Assembly (NCBI GenBank): GCA_030374765.1
Contig: JARGXX010000016.1
Coordinates: 124,001-188,000 of the forward strand
Reading direction: 5' to 3'
DNA length: 64,000 bases
DNA from: Agarophyton chilense
Taxonomy: Eukaryota; Rhodophyta; Florideophyceae; Gracilariales; Gracilariaceae
Shown: in pieces, positions 1 through 10,227 of the stretch
Position numbering within the stretch: position 1 is the first letter of the stretch
How the letters are laid out: each line of letters begins with the position of its first letter
Program-made: the position numbers and the translations under genes
The notes under the pieces: model-generated
Told to the model about the DNA's origin: nothing
The model's input: only the letters and a program-made list of their open reading frames with translations
Databases searched by the model: none

Positions 1-1045
1 AGAGTGGAATTCTGTGCATCCGATTTACTGAGGAGACTGTGGTCAATGCGTAAAGAGCACTGACGTTGTTGCCGAATGAAGAAACCGCCCAATCTAGAAA
101 GCTACCTAATGTGGTGTGCCGCCCAGGATGCTATCGTAGGTGGCAGGAATGCGTGTGTATCGAAGTGGGGAGTACAATCCTCTGCACTTGCCAACCCTTC
201 TCCTCACGCTGGCTCTCCTTCCTTCCTTGTTGCATCGACTCATTGTTGACCCCTTGTCACCACAAGATCTAGTACAGCACCATTAGCGTCTCCCATGATA
301 CAGAGACCGTGCAGCCTAGGATTCTCGATACAATCACTAATGGTAGCCAATAGAATTGTGTCTGTCCAAAATCTCGATAGCTAACATCTGCGCAATTGTT
401 CTTATTCGTTTTGTAATATGTTTCAAACTTCATCAACGAAGGTTACATGACTGCCTTAAGGCTAGGTGGACTGATGAAAGCAATCCCTTCGTACCAAGGG
501 TAATTGAAAGCTATTTGAGAGAGCGAATCGGAAAATATAGCAGCCACGCTGATTCTCGAAAGATTCTCTTTTAAAGAAATCAAAGCGCTTTTCTTAAGAG
601 TTGCGAGAGTACAGCAAGCAACTCTAGACAAACACAGAAAGGGGACACCAATTGCACTGGCTCCTGCTTCTTGCTTGAGGCTTTCGCTGCCAAAGCCGGT
701 AACGGCTTTTATTCAATTGTGCCGTGGTCGGATAGAGCTCTTAAACAAAGAACAACCTTCGCACTACATTTTACATCATCGCAGCTCACTACTCTAGGAC
801 GTCAGTGCAGCGCAAATGCACAAAATTGTGCATATTAGGATTATGTATGAACCGCAAATGCTCGTCAAAACCCCGCAGTGTTCAAGCTCACCATTTCGCT
901 CATGCGACTGACTGCGGGGCGACATCATCACGCTACAATTTAGATCCCTGCGCTTACAACAACGAATTATCAGCCTTGTAAGTAGGACAAAGCATCCGTG
1001 AACACCCTATCAGCATGACCGATGATGTCTTTTTTCGATCAAGCA
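1..1045. other. No gene recognised
   Basis: Only short open frames without family motifs or coding character are visible on either strand. No RNA gene or repeat was recognised. It lies downstream of the broken minus-strand protease gene. Confidence 0.4.
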
Positions 1046-1910
1046 CTACTCTCGTTCCAACGAGCAGTCCGGTTGGACTTGGTAACTGGCGCCACACGAG
1101 TCTGCAAACACATTACCTGCCTGGACCCTAATGTTCATGGAAGTATCACAAGCATTCATATACTGACACTCCGGAGTGTCGTCCAGCCTGTCGAGTATAA
1201 GCCAGTCGCTTGTTTTTTGTCTCACAATAGCTCGATTAGATTCTGAAAAATCACAGAAGCCTCCGTTAGGAGCGTCAGATTTGTAGAAGCCGAGCTGCAT
1301 GCAATCGTTTTCTGGGCCATTGTGCTCAAGACCAAAAATATGGCCCATTTCATGTAGTTCATGAGCACCACAAACCTAGTTCATCACAGTGGTTGAAAGC
1401 ATTCAAGTCGTTAGCACTTTCAATCAAGTCCTATGAACATTTATCTATTATGCATGAAGACACTTACCGTCTCGTTCCCATCCTAAAAGGGCGTCGATTC
1501 ACCTTGGCCATACACGCAAGTAATGTTATCAAAGTCCATATACCCTGCTTGACCGACGGCGGTCCCGATATACGCCCCAACCCGCCCATCGATCTTGCTC
1601 GTCGGGTACACCAGAAAGAGGACGTCCTCCTTCATTTTTAACTTTCACACCATTTCCTCTCGGATACTTTCCAGGCGGAGCCATCTCGGAATCCGAACAT
1701 TCCCATTCAATATTGGACGACTTTGTATTCTCGTACCATCATCCGACGTGATCAACATTCACAACTCGTACCGGTGGGGCGACCAGCTTGAAAGTGCGCC
1801 CAAAGCTTTGAAGCCATTCTCGTTGCACTAGTTTCAGCTGATAGACCACGTCGTCTTCCATTTGCTGGGATCCAGCTATGTCTTCCTCAGCAAACAAAAC
1901 GCCTAGAACG
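1046..1910 (-). pseudogene. Metzincin-type zinc metalloprotease, broken or intron-split
   Basis: The clearest signal is the extended zinc-binding motif HEMGHIFGLEH at 1322-1354 on the minus strand, which fits the metzincin pattern HExxHxxGxxH; in that family the three histidines bind zinc and the glutamate is catalytic. It is followed by a Cys-containing stretch (ENDCMQLGFY, GGFCDFSE, ACDTS, DSCGASY). Upstream on the same strand are coding-like pieces in different frames: about 1905-1770 (MEDDVVYQLKLVQREW), 1760-1645, and 1640-1495 (VLFLVYPTSKIDGRVGAYIG, ending in DFDNITCVYG). An in-frame TAG sits just before the zinc-motif piece. The pieces could be exons, but I found no splice-site pair that keeps the frame, so decay is more likely. 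The family is a secreted or membrane endopeptidase; the substrate is unknown. The N-terminus and signal peptide were not found. Confidence 0.55.
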
Positions 1911-2289
1911 CGGTTTTCCGCAGTGAAAACACGGTTTGAACTTGCCGCGAAGATGAGAACGAAAAGTAAAGAGAATCCTGAATGTCCAATGATTGAACCG
2001 CGTCTTTGAAAAGGTATGATATAATTCGTGATCCACGGAATTCTCTTTCAGGTCATTGAAGCCTTGTCTACTAAAACAGTTTACGCATCATATATTGACC
2101 TGCTACCGCATAGTTTACAAAATCTTTTCTCCAGTGGAAACTGATCTTTCTGAAAGAATTGTCTTCAAGGCCTTACAAAACTCTAGAAGACAATGAAGTC
2201 TTCAGCTAATGTAGAAAAGAGATAAATAGATGTAGGTATCGGGACACATGCGTTGCAAAATCCCGGGGACTTATTACAACTCCTACAGT

Positions 2290-2723
2290 ATCATTAGGCA
2301 GGCTTTGTTCCATTGCCGTATTCGCGACCTTTTACACGAGACACGTCAACATCAATAGATATGAGAACCTCAATTGTCTGCTGAACTCTGCATTGGGTGG
2401 CGCCTTTGGCACCGACGCCATATGTTTGCAACAGAAGCTCGCAAATGCGCCGGTGGTGCGTTTTGGCTGCCTCCAAAACACACCGCATGACGCATTTGCG
2501 ATGCTCGTGCTCGCATTCCGTAAACTTGGAATTTTTCTGCCTTCACGACTTTCCCGCTTCTTTCAACAATTACTACCACCAGCTTCCAGTCATATCGGTA
2601 CGAAGCGCGCAAGGGTACAAACCCATAACGGGGCCCGAACTGCCCGAAAACAGTAGCCACCCAATCAACAAACAGATTTTGCTGCCGCCTCTGTTGCTTT
2701 TGAAGAAATAATTCAAAATTCAC
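2290..2723 (-). pseudogene. NLP (NPP1-type) gene relic
   Basis: A minus-strand reading frame carries a decayed version of the NLP core. RYDWKLVVVIVERSGKVVKA aligns with RYDWEEVVVFIDTSGKAVKA of the intact gene at 3283-4083, which lies about 560 bp away on the opposite strand. The family heptapeptide is altered at both ends (SYRYDWK against GHRYDWE), so the histidine and the final glutamate of the metal-binding set are lost. After the core the match continues in more than one frame (EHEHRKCVMR in a neighbouring frame against the DHKYEHFW region). There is no signal peptide and no complete N- or C-terminus. It is most simply an old inverted duplicate of the neighbouring gene or of another family member, no longer functional. 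Confidence 0.65.
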
Positions 2724-3183
2724 TGACGTCAGCGGCCGTCTGTGAGGGTAATGTTTCCACTGCCGAGCTCTAACATGAAACCTGAACTCTCACCAAGCGA
2801 ATTAATTGAACTCTACAGCACAAAAAAAATGTTTGAAATTCGCCACCTATACGCAAACTTCACAAAGCTAAAAACTTGTCGATTATTAATAGCAGTAGTA
2901 TTGCTCTTCTTGCTAATCTGATCATCATATATGAAGTGGTGAAATCTGACAAAGCACTTCTTCTATATGCCCTAGTTCCCTTCTCTTGCTGGCTCACACA
3001 AGACCAATTGCTACAATAAACTGCGTGACTTCAACAAAGCGGTCCGAAATCTTTTATGCTTCACTCGGCCTTCGTGTTCAAGCAAATATGCTGGTAAACC
3101 TGACTCAGCACCTACATACCATATCGAAACTTCCACTCATTCGTGCCGCAACATGTTTGGATCGTGACTCCAACTTTGGGAGA

Positions 3184-3190
3184 TATAAAA
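3184..3190 (+). promoter_or_regulatory. TATA box upstream of the NLP gene
   Basis: TATAAAA lies about 93 bp before the NLP start codon, a plausible distance for a core promoter with a short 5' leader. It is the only strong TATA match in the 200 bp upstream. Confidence 0.4.
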
Positions 3191-3282
3191 GAAAGGCATT
3201 GTCGTCGGTTTGAACTTTTCATCATCACCGTCAACTATCCTCATAATTCACTCATCTTCTCTTGATATATTCTCTGTTCAAA

Positions 3283-4083
3283 ATGATGCTCTGCAAATTC
3301 GCCGCACTTGGTGTTGCACTTTTTGCCACCTTCGCCCCTGTTATTGCTCACAATAGGGTACCACACTGGTCTATTGCTCCATACCAGACACGATATGATC
3401 GTTTTACAGCAGCTGCCCTACCAATATACTCTTACAAGGAGGGATGTGTTTCGTATCCAGCTGTGGCTCCCAATGGCGACTACAGCAAAGGGTTGAAACC
3501 TACTGGATCGCCTGGAGGCAATTGTCGCGATTCGAACCACCGACAGGTTTATACTCGTGCGCGCTTCTTCACGACTGCTGAACGCGCCGGGGAGTTCCAT
3601 GGTCTCCATTACGCCGTTATGTACGCCATGTTCTTCCCGAAGGACCAGGGCGATCGTCAAGCCCCACTCAGCCTTATCGAAGGTCACCGATATGATTGGG
3701 AGGAAGTGGTTGTATTCATTGACACAAGTGGGAAAGCCGTCAAAGCAGCAACTTCAGCACATGCTGGATACATGGCCGTCAATCGCGATCACAAGTACGA
3801 ACATTTCTGGGATGGAAATCATGTCAAAGTGAAGTACGGCACCATGCCATCCAGATTCCGCGACTCGTTTGAAAGATTTTTCACCGAACCGTTCAAGAAT
3901 AATGCGTTCTATCCCACCACGGAGTTCCACTCTAGACGCCCGAAGGAAGCTTGTTGGAGTTATATGACACCCGAAATGAGAGAAAGTATCACCAATGTCG
4001 ACTGGGGAAGTGCAAGTCCCAAAATCGTGGATAGCAGATTCAAGAACAAGGTGACGGATGCTTGGAGGGCTCCTTTGATATAA
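3283..4083 (+). CDS. NEP1-like protein (NLP, NPP1 family), secreted
   Basis: The product is 266 residues, the usual size for the family, with no intron. The start chosen is the first of two adjacent ATGs; the frame is open to a TTG at 3262 but that codon is unlikely. Residues 1-22 form a signal peptide with a hydrophobic core ending near PVIA. The mature protein has the two cysteines of type 1 NLPs (GCVSYPAV and GNCRDS), a conserved FFPKD segment, and the diagnostic heptapeptide as GHRYDWE instead of the commoner GHRHDWE. The Asp of FFPKD and the first His, Asp and Glu of the heptapeptide, known in the family as metal-binding and needed for membrane damage, are all kept. NLPs bind plant sphingolipids and lyse eudicot cells, though many members are non-cytolytic. 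Activity here is unproven. A decayed copy lies just upstream on the other strand. Confidence 0.9.
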   Translation: MMLCKFAALGVALFATFAPVIAHNRVPHWSIAPYQTRYDRFTAAALPIYSYKEGCVSYPAVAPNGDYSKGLKPTGSPGGNCRDSNHRQVYTRARFFTTAERAGEFHGLHYAVMYAMFFPKDQGDRQAPLSLIEGHRYDWEEVVVFIDTSGKAVKAATSAHAGYMAVNRDHKYEHFWDGNHVKVKYGTMPSRFRDSFERFFTEPFKNNAFYPTTEFHSRRPKEACWSYMTPEMRESITNVDWGSASPKIVDSRFKNKVTDAWRAPLI

Positions 4084-5593
4084 AAAGATGGTGTTTGATT
4101 GCATTGGGAATTTTCGATGCCGCCATGACGCATCGAAAACCTTTGAGGGGGTTCTTAGACTCATATATGTACGTAACATGGTTCGAAATGAGCTGAGACA
4201 CAGAGCTGAGGCATCCAAAAACCTCAAAAAACACTACAGTCTTCATAAATGCAGCCATTGAACTCTGAACATCGTGACAGTCATCTAAAGCAGGGAGATG
4301 CGAGAAATTTAACAATTAAGAAACTATAGTTGGTAGCGGGTGAATAAAGCTTGTCGTTTCTTAAAAGTACAACTTGTCTTCGGATGTCTTTTCCACGGAG
4401 TAAAAAGTTAAAATACAGTGTGCACTGCATTGGGTTTTCAAAACAGTAGTTAACTTTTGAAAATATCTAACAGTGTCAGATACGGTGCTTTCGGGGAAAT
4501 TGAGCGAAAGTTATCAGTAACATGTAGCGGGAACCTTTTGAAATACATGCATGGCAAGTTTTTCATTGCAAAGATCTGAAAAACAAAAGGATTTCTTTTC
4601 TTATCTTGATATGTTATTTCAATGTAGACCAAACTAAAAATAAAATGTACAAAAAAGTTATACAAAGGATTAATCTAAGATGACAAAAGAATGTCTTCAA
4701 AATCGACAAAACAGCCGAAAAACATATAATTTTCACTTTCTAACATACTTCTAACATTCCCAAACGAGTATAAAACTACAAATTATTTACGGTCAGTATT
4801 GATTGTTGTGTAAAGAACAAAGCAATAAATTTAGATTTGTATAGATAGAGCTTTACAAACTAGTATAACTATCGTTGTATCTTGTAAATTCTTTCAACGA
4901 GTGAAAGTTGTCGTCAAAAAATGTCGATTTTCCCCTCAACATGTGCAGTTCGGAATCGACAGCTTCCGAACTTCTTACAGAAACTTCCGACAGAATCGAT
5001 GTCAGATGTAACAATCGTAAAATAAGAATTCTGTTGTCTACACTGTATTTAATAATATGCTGTTCTGTTCTTTTCGGAATGTTCAAGTAGTCAATTTACT
5101 GCCGTAACTGTGTAAATGTCCAATTTACAGCATCTCCAAGCGCACACCAATATGTTTTCTATTAGTATACCCCGAGCTTCATCCCTGTTAACCGAGAGCA
5201 GCATTAAAACATGAAATATACCAGACCTTTTATAATCATATAAATCTAAACCGATCTTTACCATACTCAAATATGCTGCTTTCATGTGTGCTGTTGAGGT
5301 GTATCACAGAATTTTATATGAACAACGTTCTCGCGGCATTTATTTTTGGCATCCATCTGTCGAGAAACACAACTTCGATAGACTGATCCATTCTGCGCGC
5401 GCGTTAGTTTAAAGCACGTCACTCATATTACTCGCCATTCAAAGTGTTCTCTTCTTTCGCTCTTACAAAACGCAATCTCCCGGAACACTCGACAAGCCGC
5501 CGACCTTTTGCAGTGTCTCGATATTTCAAGGCCCAGTCTCCAGGAGTAATCAAAATGTCAGGAAGTCAGGTGTCTACACGCTCGGAGAACTAG
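4084..5593. other. AT-rich intergenic DNA
   Basis: No gene family is recognisable. AT content rises from about 4300 onward and the short open frames lack coding character. It separates the NLP gene from the palindrome-bearing region. Confidence 0.4.
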
Positions 5594-6070
5594 CCTCACC
5601 TGAGGCCAGCTCGGCCTCATATGACGCCAAAATTTCTCTTAAAAAGAAACCAAAACTCATTCAAGATATAAAATTTCAATTTTAGAACAGAAAGGAAGAA
5701 AACAAAAATGAAAACCATAAATCTTTATCGTTGAGGAAAAGCCTCGGAAATCTAGTCAAACAGAGGTTTAATACTGTTCTATAAAACGAGATAATTTTTG
5801 TGTAGCAAGCTTAATTAGTCACAAAAAAACAACAACCAAATATATTTTTGCCTCAAATTAGGCAAAACAACATGTCAAAAGGAAATATGTCTTTCAATCT
5901 TCTAGTAATGCATAATTACAATCTTGAGTCAATCAAAGGAAGAGTGTTTTGTAATATGTTCCAGTTACACTAAGCTAGTAGATCTCATTTATTGCTTAAT
6001 TACAAAGAAATAAAAAATGGTTTCATATGAGACCAATTGACCTCATATGAGGCCATCGATCTTATAAAAA
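5594..6070. repeat. Palindrome-bearing AT-rich block, possible small transposon remnant
   Basis: GGCCTCATATGACGCC lies at 5613-5628 and GACCTCATATGAGGCC at 6039-6054, the second followed by a TATA-like CTTATAAAA. A related TTTCATATGAGACC sits at 6021-6034. The same palindrome, again followed by a TATA-like stretch, is found in both arms of the large inverted repeat at 52870-53538. This links two distant parts of the window and suggests a dispersed element family. No protein is encoded in between. Confidence 0.4.
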
Positions 6071-6625
6071 CAAATGAGGCAGTAGTAGATCGTGGATGTT
6101 TTTTCATCTTTTTTGTCTATTTGGATCTGTCTCAGCCTTCATCATAGCCATTCCGCGCGGTCTCTTCTATTTATATTAGAAAAAAAATAAGTATTTCTGG
6201 TGCCGTTTGTGTCGTAATATGATCACTGCGATGCTTGATTAATATAATTATATACCATTTTGTGATGCATTTTTTATGACAAAAGTATTCACTTTTTTCG
6301 CATAACTTCTAATCAAACATCAACTCTCAAAGACTTTTAGATACCAAAATATGCTTCTAAATATTATGGCGTAAAGACAATGCTTCAGATAAAAACGTTG
6401 ATATGTGACTTCTCGTTTATATTTGGCCTTATTTCGGGCAAGCTTTCCAATGACCAAAATATTGTTACAGGTCTCTCTTCATATTCTTTTGACAAAGAAT
6501 ACTTTACGACGCTCTGAACACCTAGTTTTTTCTTTCTCTGGTGCAGGGTCTGGAGAACAAGCGACACAAAAACATTATGTATCTGTCGTACAATCATCTC
6601 TGGGATATGCTACTGTCTTGTCTCT
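6071..6625. other. No gene recognised
   Basis: AT-rich DNA with short open frames only. Base composition changes toward GC-rich near 6620, where the tandem repeat block begins. Confidence 0.35.
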
Positions 6626-6675
6626 GGAGCGTGGTGATGCTCAACCGTAGGGAGCGTGGTGACTCTCAACCTTAG
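6626..6675 (+). repeat. Tandem duplication, 2 x 25 bp
   Basis: Two adjacent 25-bp units begin GGAGCGTGGTGA and end in CTCAACC(G/T)TAG; by eye they differ at only a few positions. They open a GC-rich block (about 6620-7207) whose continuation appears to have been split by the retrotransposon insertion at 7208. Confidence 0.6.
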
Positions 6676-6946
6676 AAGGTAGACGTAATAAACCTCGATG
6701 GTAACAGGGCACCGTAAAAACCCTCAGGGGCAAACGGCGGGGCAACTAGCCTATACCGTGTAGGTGAACGATGGTAGGCGTCGAAGCGCGGGAAAGCCTG
6801 TGTGGTAGTTGAGAAACGATGAACCAAAAGGTATAGTCGTGACCCAAGTGGTGCCTGTCTTTATCAGACTAGAATGGAGAAGGTGCAATTCCCTATATGC
6901 AGTGGACTGCTCTCTCGAGATCACCCGGGAGGTGCCAGCACGGCAC

Positions 6947-7003
6947 GGTCTCTGACATAGTGTCAGAGACCTGGCCAGCACTGGCTACAGTGCCAGGTGG
7001 CCA
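6947..7003. other. Two consecutive hairpins
   Basis: 6947-6971 is a perfect inverted repeat with 11-bp arms (GGTCTCTGACA) and a 3-base loop. It is followed at once by TGGCCA...TGGCCA (6972-7003) enclosing a CTGGC/GCCAG stem. The surrounding GC-rich block carries no gene and may be an old LTR or another element into which the chromovirus inserted. Confidence 0.5.
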
Positions 7004-7202
7004 CTCAACTACTGTACTAAAATACGCATAATTACAATTACTATCACTATCAATTACTCAACGAGAAGGTACATGTCAACACTGCACGTGGCTGACAACA
7101 CCTAGATGGTAGCTCGCCCGGAGCTACGTGGCCGATGATCCCTCGCATCCATCACCTACAAGATCAGTGTAGTATATCGACAACTCGACAACCTCAAAGG
7201 TC

Positions 7203-7207
7203 AAACC
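7203..7207. repeat. Target-site duplication, left copy (AAACC)
   Basis: AAACC directly precedes the TG of the left LTR, and the same five bases follow the CA of the right LTR at 18607-18611. Five bases is the normal duplication length for Ty3/gypsy elements. The match shows a single, unrearranged insertion. Confidence 0.85.
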
Positions 7208-8072
7208 TGTACGACAATGCCCCCAAGGAGGAAAACCTACGAAGACGTCCGGATCTTCCTCTCACGAGGTAACCGGCGCGGTAGAGCCCTCCCAGGGATC
7301 GGCGCGCAATGCCGGGTGTAAGCTGGAGCCGAACCGTCGCGACGGGCGCAGGGAGGCTGAAAGAAGCCGAGAATATCCGCCGAAGCGGTGCTTGCGTATC
7401 CTCTGAGGAGGCAAAACCCACGAGAGTGGCGAGCACGACAGGTGTCAGTGCGAGCCGCAAGAGCTGGAATTGCCCAATGAAGGGGAGGATAAGGGAAGGA
7501 AAATGGGAACGGAGGCAAGAGGGCGAGGTTGACCACGAGTCGCAAGAGGGGACTCGGGAATAGCCGGCACTGCCGGGTGTAGCAAACAGTATACACGGGC
7601 GGAACCACGAAAGTGGAAATAGATACCCAACACAAGAAGGCTGCTTGAACGTCCAAGGGGGTTGGGAAGCCGTGCACCACGGGAAATCCCTCCGTAAGGA
7701 GTTGTATATCCGCGCAGGCGGTTCGACCTAGAGCCAAGATCTGGAAGACCAGGATCACCCTTGTTGGGCAGACTTTACTGGACCGGCGGCCGCGAGGCCG
7801 GCGGCCTAAGTACTGTAGTCACCGTAGAATAGAATGAATAAAGTCTATCCTAAATAGCTAAATGTCTGTCTAACAAAAGGGGCCAATTTGGCGGCCACGT
7901 GTCGCGCGGGCGCTGCGGCCACGTGTATGGCACCCGGTCCGGCCGGTGCATCACCGGCGTTCCGGCCATTGCCGTGAAACCGGATTACTCCTACTCATAA
8001 CGAGGTTGCACGCCGGAGGCTCCGGAAAAAACTTAAGTCCCCAAAAACCTCCCTGGAGGACGTTGCTCTTCA
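7208..8072 (-). repeat. 3' LTR of the chromovirus
   Basis: 865 bp, beginning TGTACGACAATG and ending GTTGCTCTTCA on the plus strand, nearly identical to 17741-18606. It is the downstream LTR because the element reads on the minus strand and the polypurine tract adjoins its right edge. Confidence 0.92.
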
Positions 8073-8088
8073 TATCCCCCCCCTTAAG
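8073..8088 (-). promoter_or_regulatory. Polypurine tract
   Basis: On the minus strand this reads TTAAGGGGGGGGATA, a purine run that ends exactly at the 3' LTR. This is where plus-strand DNA synthesis is primed in LTR elements. It fixes the element's orientation. Confidence 0.8.
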
Positions 8089-8119
8089 ACAGGGCGAACA
8101 CCTCGAAGAGGAAGTCGGC

Positions 8120-9895
8120 ATGGCAGCTCGTCGTGATAAGAGCGCGTCCGACACCGGGTCTCCGGAAACCAACACACCTTCACCAAGGATCCCACGCACG
8201 CTCTCCGCATCCGATTCCAACCACAGCACACCAACACGCACCATGTCCAACCCCGACCGTCATAACACATCCGCGACTCCCGCCCTTGGCGGTTCCAGCG
8301 GCTTCCGGTCCGCGCCCCACCCTGGGGATGTTACCAACCTCGCGTACGAAGACCGCCGTATTGGCGCCCGCTTTCGCGGACAGGCGGACCCACCGCAGTG
8401 GCCGACCTACGACGCCCTCGTGGGTGCAAATCCGAGAACTCGGCATGGCTCCGCGATGTTGCGGTATGCGCCTTGGTTTCACCCATTGGCTGTCCGCGAC
8501 GAGGATTTGATCCAATCCTACACCGATAATTCGGAGATGCTCCCGGGCGACCTGCCCGGCGTGGTGACCATGTCCTGGGATTGGCGTAATCGCATCGCCA
8601 TCCCGGTACACCACATACTCCGCCGACGCGGTGAATCCTCTGCGGAGGCTCAGGCCGCGCTTGTGCGGATCGCTTATCTCAGGCACCATCGGGCGCCTTT
8701 CGAGTTCCCGATACCGCCCGAGGTCGAATTCGACGTCCACCTTTACCGCACTCGCGGGGAAATGTCGTACTGCGACCGTCTCAACGGATTGGAAACCGTC
8801 GCTTGGAGGGGCACACCGATCGCTCGGCAAGAAGCCCTTTGCTGGGTACGACCGATTCTTCGGGCAGAGTTCCGCTACCAACCGCGGCAGTCGCGCTCGA
8901 ACTTCCTTCAGAACTTCATCCGCGATGAGCGGCGTTGGCGGGCCCGGACCGGGTACTTCGTACCGTACCAGAACACGGAGATTGAGCGCATCGCGCCTGC
9001 TCACCGACGTGGTCGGTACGTCAGTCTCCCAGACTGGTGGTCCTCCTTGGAGGCGTGCTGGGGTTGCTTCATTGAGCTGCACCCAGTATTCACCGATGTA
9101 GGGTCGTCGTTCTTGAACGATCCCCAGTCGGGGTGGTGGTCCGTCGTGGTAAGCGAATGGGCCGTCCGCACTGCGGCTTTTATCCTCGCTGAGGCGTACG
9201 ACCAATACCGATTGTGGTACGTGCCACCGCGTGTGCGGGCTGCGATCCGCCGTTTGGACATGCGCATCCCCCTCGGGGGCGAGGCGAACGAAGAAGAGAT
9301 GCTGGGCCTCCTCGACTTTGTGGAGGGGGTCCAGTGGGATGAGGTCCCGCTGGAGAACTCCCAACGCATTCAACCGCGTCGCGGGTCTGGTCCCGGATTC
9401 GGGAGGAATACCGCGCTAGCGGGGGATTTCATCTACTTCGACCCCTGGGATTACCACGAGATCAGCCGCGAGGAAGCGGAAGCCAACTGGCATGCGCCGC
9501 GTGAAGTCCCGGCCGACCACCCGCGAGGGTATGTCGACTCGAGCGACTATTACCGCGACTATGCGGATGGTGACCCGATGGTCGACAACGAACCGGAGGA
9601 TCCGGGTTACGCCCCGATGGAGGGTGACGAGTCCGGCGAGGCCGGTGGGGAGTCCGTTGAATACGGTGGTGCGGCTCCATCCGGGGCTGCTGACGCCGTG
9701 CGAACGGATTCCTATCCGACTCCATCGGTGGCGGGCCCGCCCGCAGCCGTCGCTGGCGCGGAGCGGGGCGAGGTCATCGCGCGCTTCCTTCGGGAGGTGG
9801 GGCTTCGCCCTTCCGAGATCTCGGGTGATGTGGCCGCCATGCGGGATGCCTTAGCCAACCGCCTGGGCGGGAGTCCACCTCGTGCGGAGGAATGA
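8120..9895 (+). CDS. Antisense ORF of the chromovirus, unknown function
   Basis: An uninterrupted 591-codon ORF on the strand opposite to gag-pol, between pol and the 3' LTR. The frame stays open back into the LTR (to 7946), but the first ATG is at 8120 in a good context (GGCATGG). Residues 1-60 are Ser/Thr/Pro-rich and probably disordered. The central part (about 90-470) is rich in Trp, Tyr and Arg and looks folded (SWDWRNRIAIPVHHILRRRG, RPILRAEFRYQ, TGYFVPYQNTEIERIAP). A strongly acidic segment follows (about 485-560), and then a short C-terminal block (FLREVGLRPSEISGD). I recognise no domain. Protein-level conservation in a second, decayed element at 21.85-23.78 kb, in the same position and orientation relative to the chromodomain, argues that this strand is the coding one. 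It converges with pol, with a 332-bp gap. Antisense ORFs next to the 3' LTR are known from some plant gypsy lineages (Grande/Tat group), but no relation is claimed. Confidence 0.75.
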   Translation: MAARRDKSASDTGSPETNTPSPRIPRTLSASDSNHSTPTRTMSNPDRHNTSATPALGGSSGFRSAPHPGDVTNLAYEDRRIGARFRGQADPPQWPTYDALVGANPRTRHGSAMLRYAPWFHPLAVRDEDLIQSYTDNSEMLPGDLPGVVTMSWDWRNRIAIPVHHILRRRGESSAEAQAALVRIAYLRHHRAPFEFPIPPEVEFDVHLYRTRGEMSYCDRLNGLETVAWRGTPIARQEALCWVRPILRAEFRYQPRQSRSNFLQNFIRDERRWRARTGYFVPYQNTEIERIAPAHRRGRYVSLPDWWSSLEACWGCFIELHPVFTDVGSSFLNDPQSGWWSVVVSEWAVRTAAFILAEAYDQYRLWYVPPRVRAAIRRLDMRIPLGGEANEEEMLGLLDFVEGVQWDEVPLENSQRIQPRRGSGPGFGRNTALAGDFIYFDPWDYHEISREEAEANWHAPREVPADHPRGYVDSSDYYRDYADGDPMVDNEPEDPGYAPMEGDESGEAGGESVEYGGAAPSGAADAVRTDSYPTPSVAGPPAAVAGAERGEVIARFLREVGLRPSEISGDVAAMRDALANRLGGSPPRAEE

Positions 9896-10227
9896 CCGGA
9901 GCTTCCGGTAGAATGTAGGGCGGCGCCACTAGGGCGCCCTTGCCAGTAGTGAGAAATAAAAGAAAAGGGTCGCCTTTCCGACGCCCTTTCCCAAGTCCAC
10001 TTCTTTCTTTCCGGCGTACCGGCCTTCAACCGGGGTTCCGGCGTTGCAGGGAACCAGCCTAGCTGGGAGTTCCGTGTTTAACGGTGGTCGCTTCGCGCGC
10101 GGACAAGGTAACTGGCACGAACACCAACGAGGTTGGGATAGCGTGAGCGGTTGCTTCCTTCCCCGCGTTGGGGCATGGACGGAGATGGCGCGTGGCGCCA
10201 TCAGCCATTCCATTCCGTGTTCACGGT

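Noticed and set aside
8180..9373. 397-codon minus-strand ORF inside the antisense gene of the chromovirus
   Set aside because: It is the complement of the plus-strand ORF in GC-rich DNA. The decayed second copy conserves the plus-strand protein, not this one.
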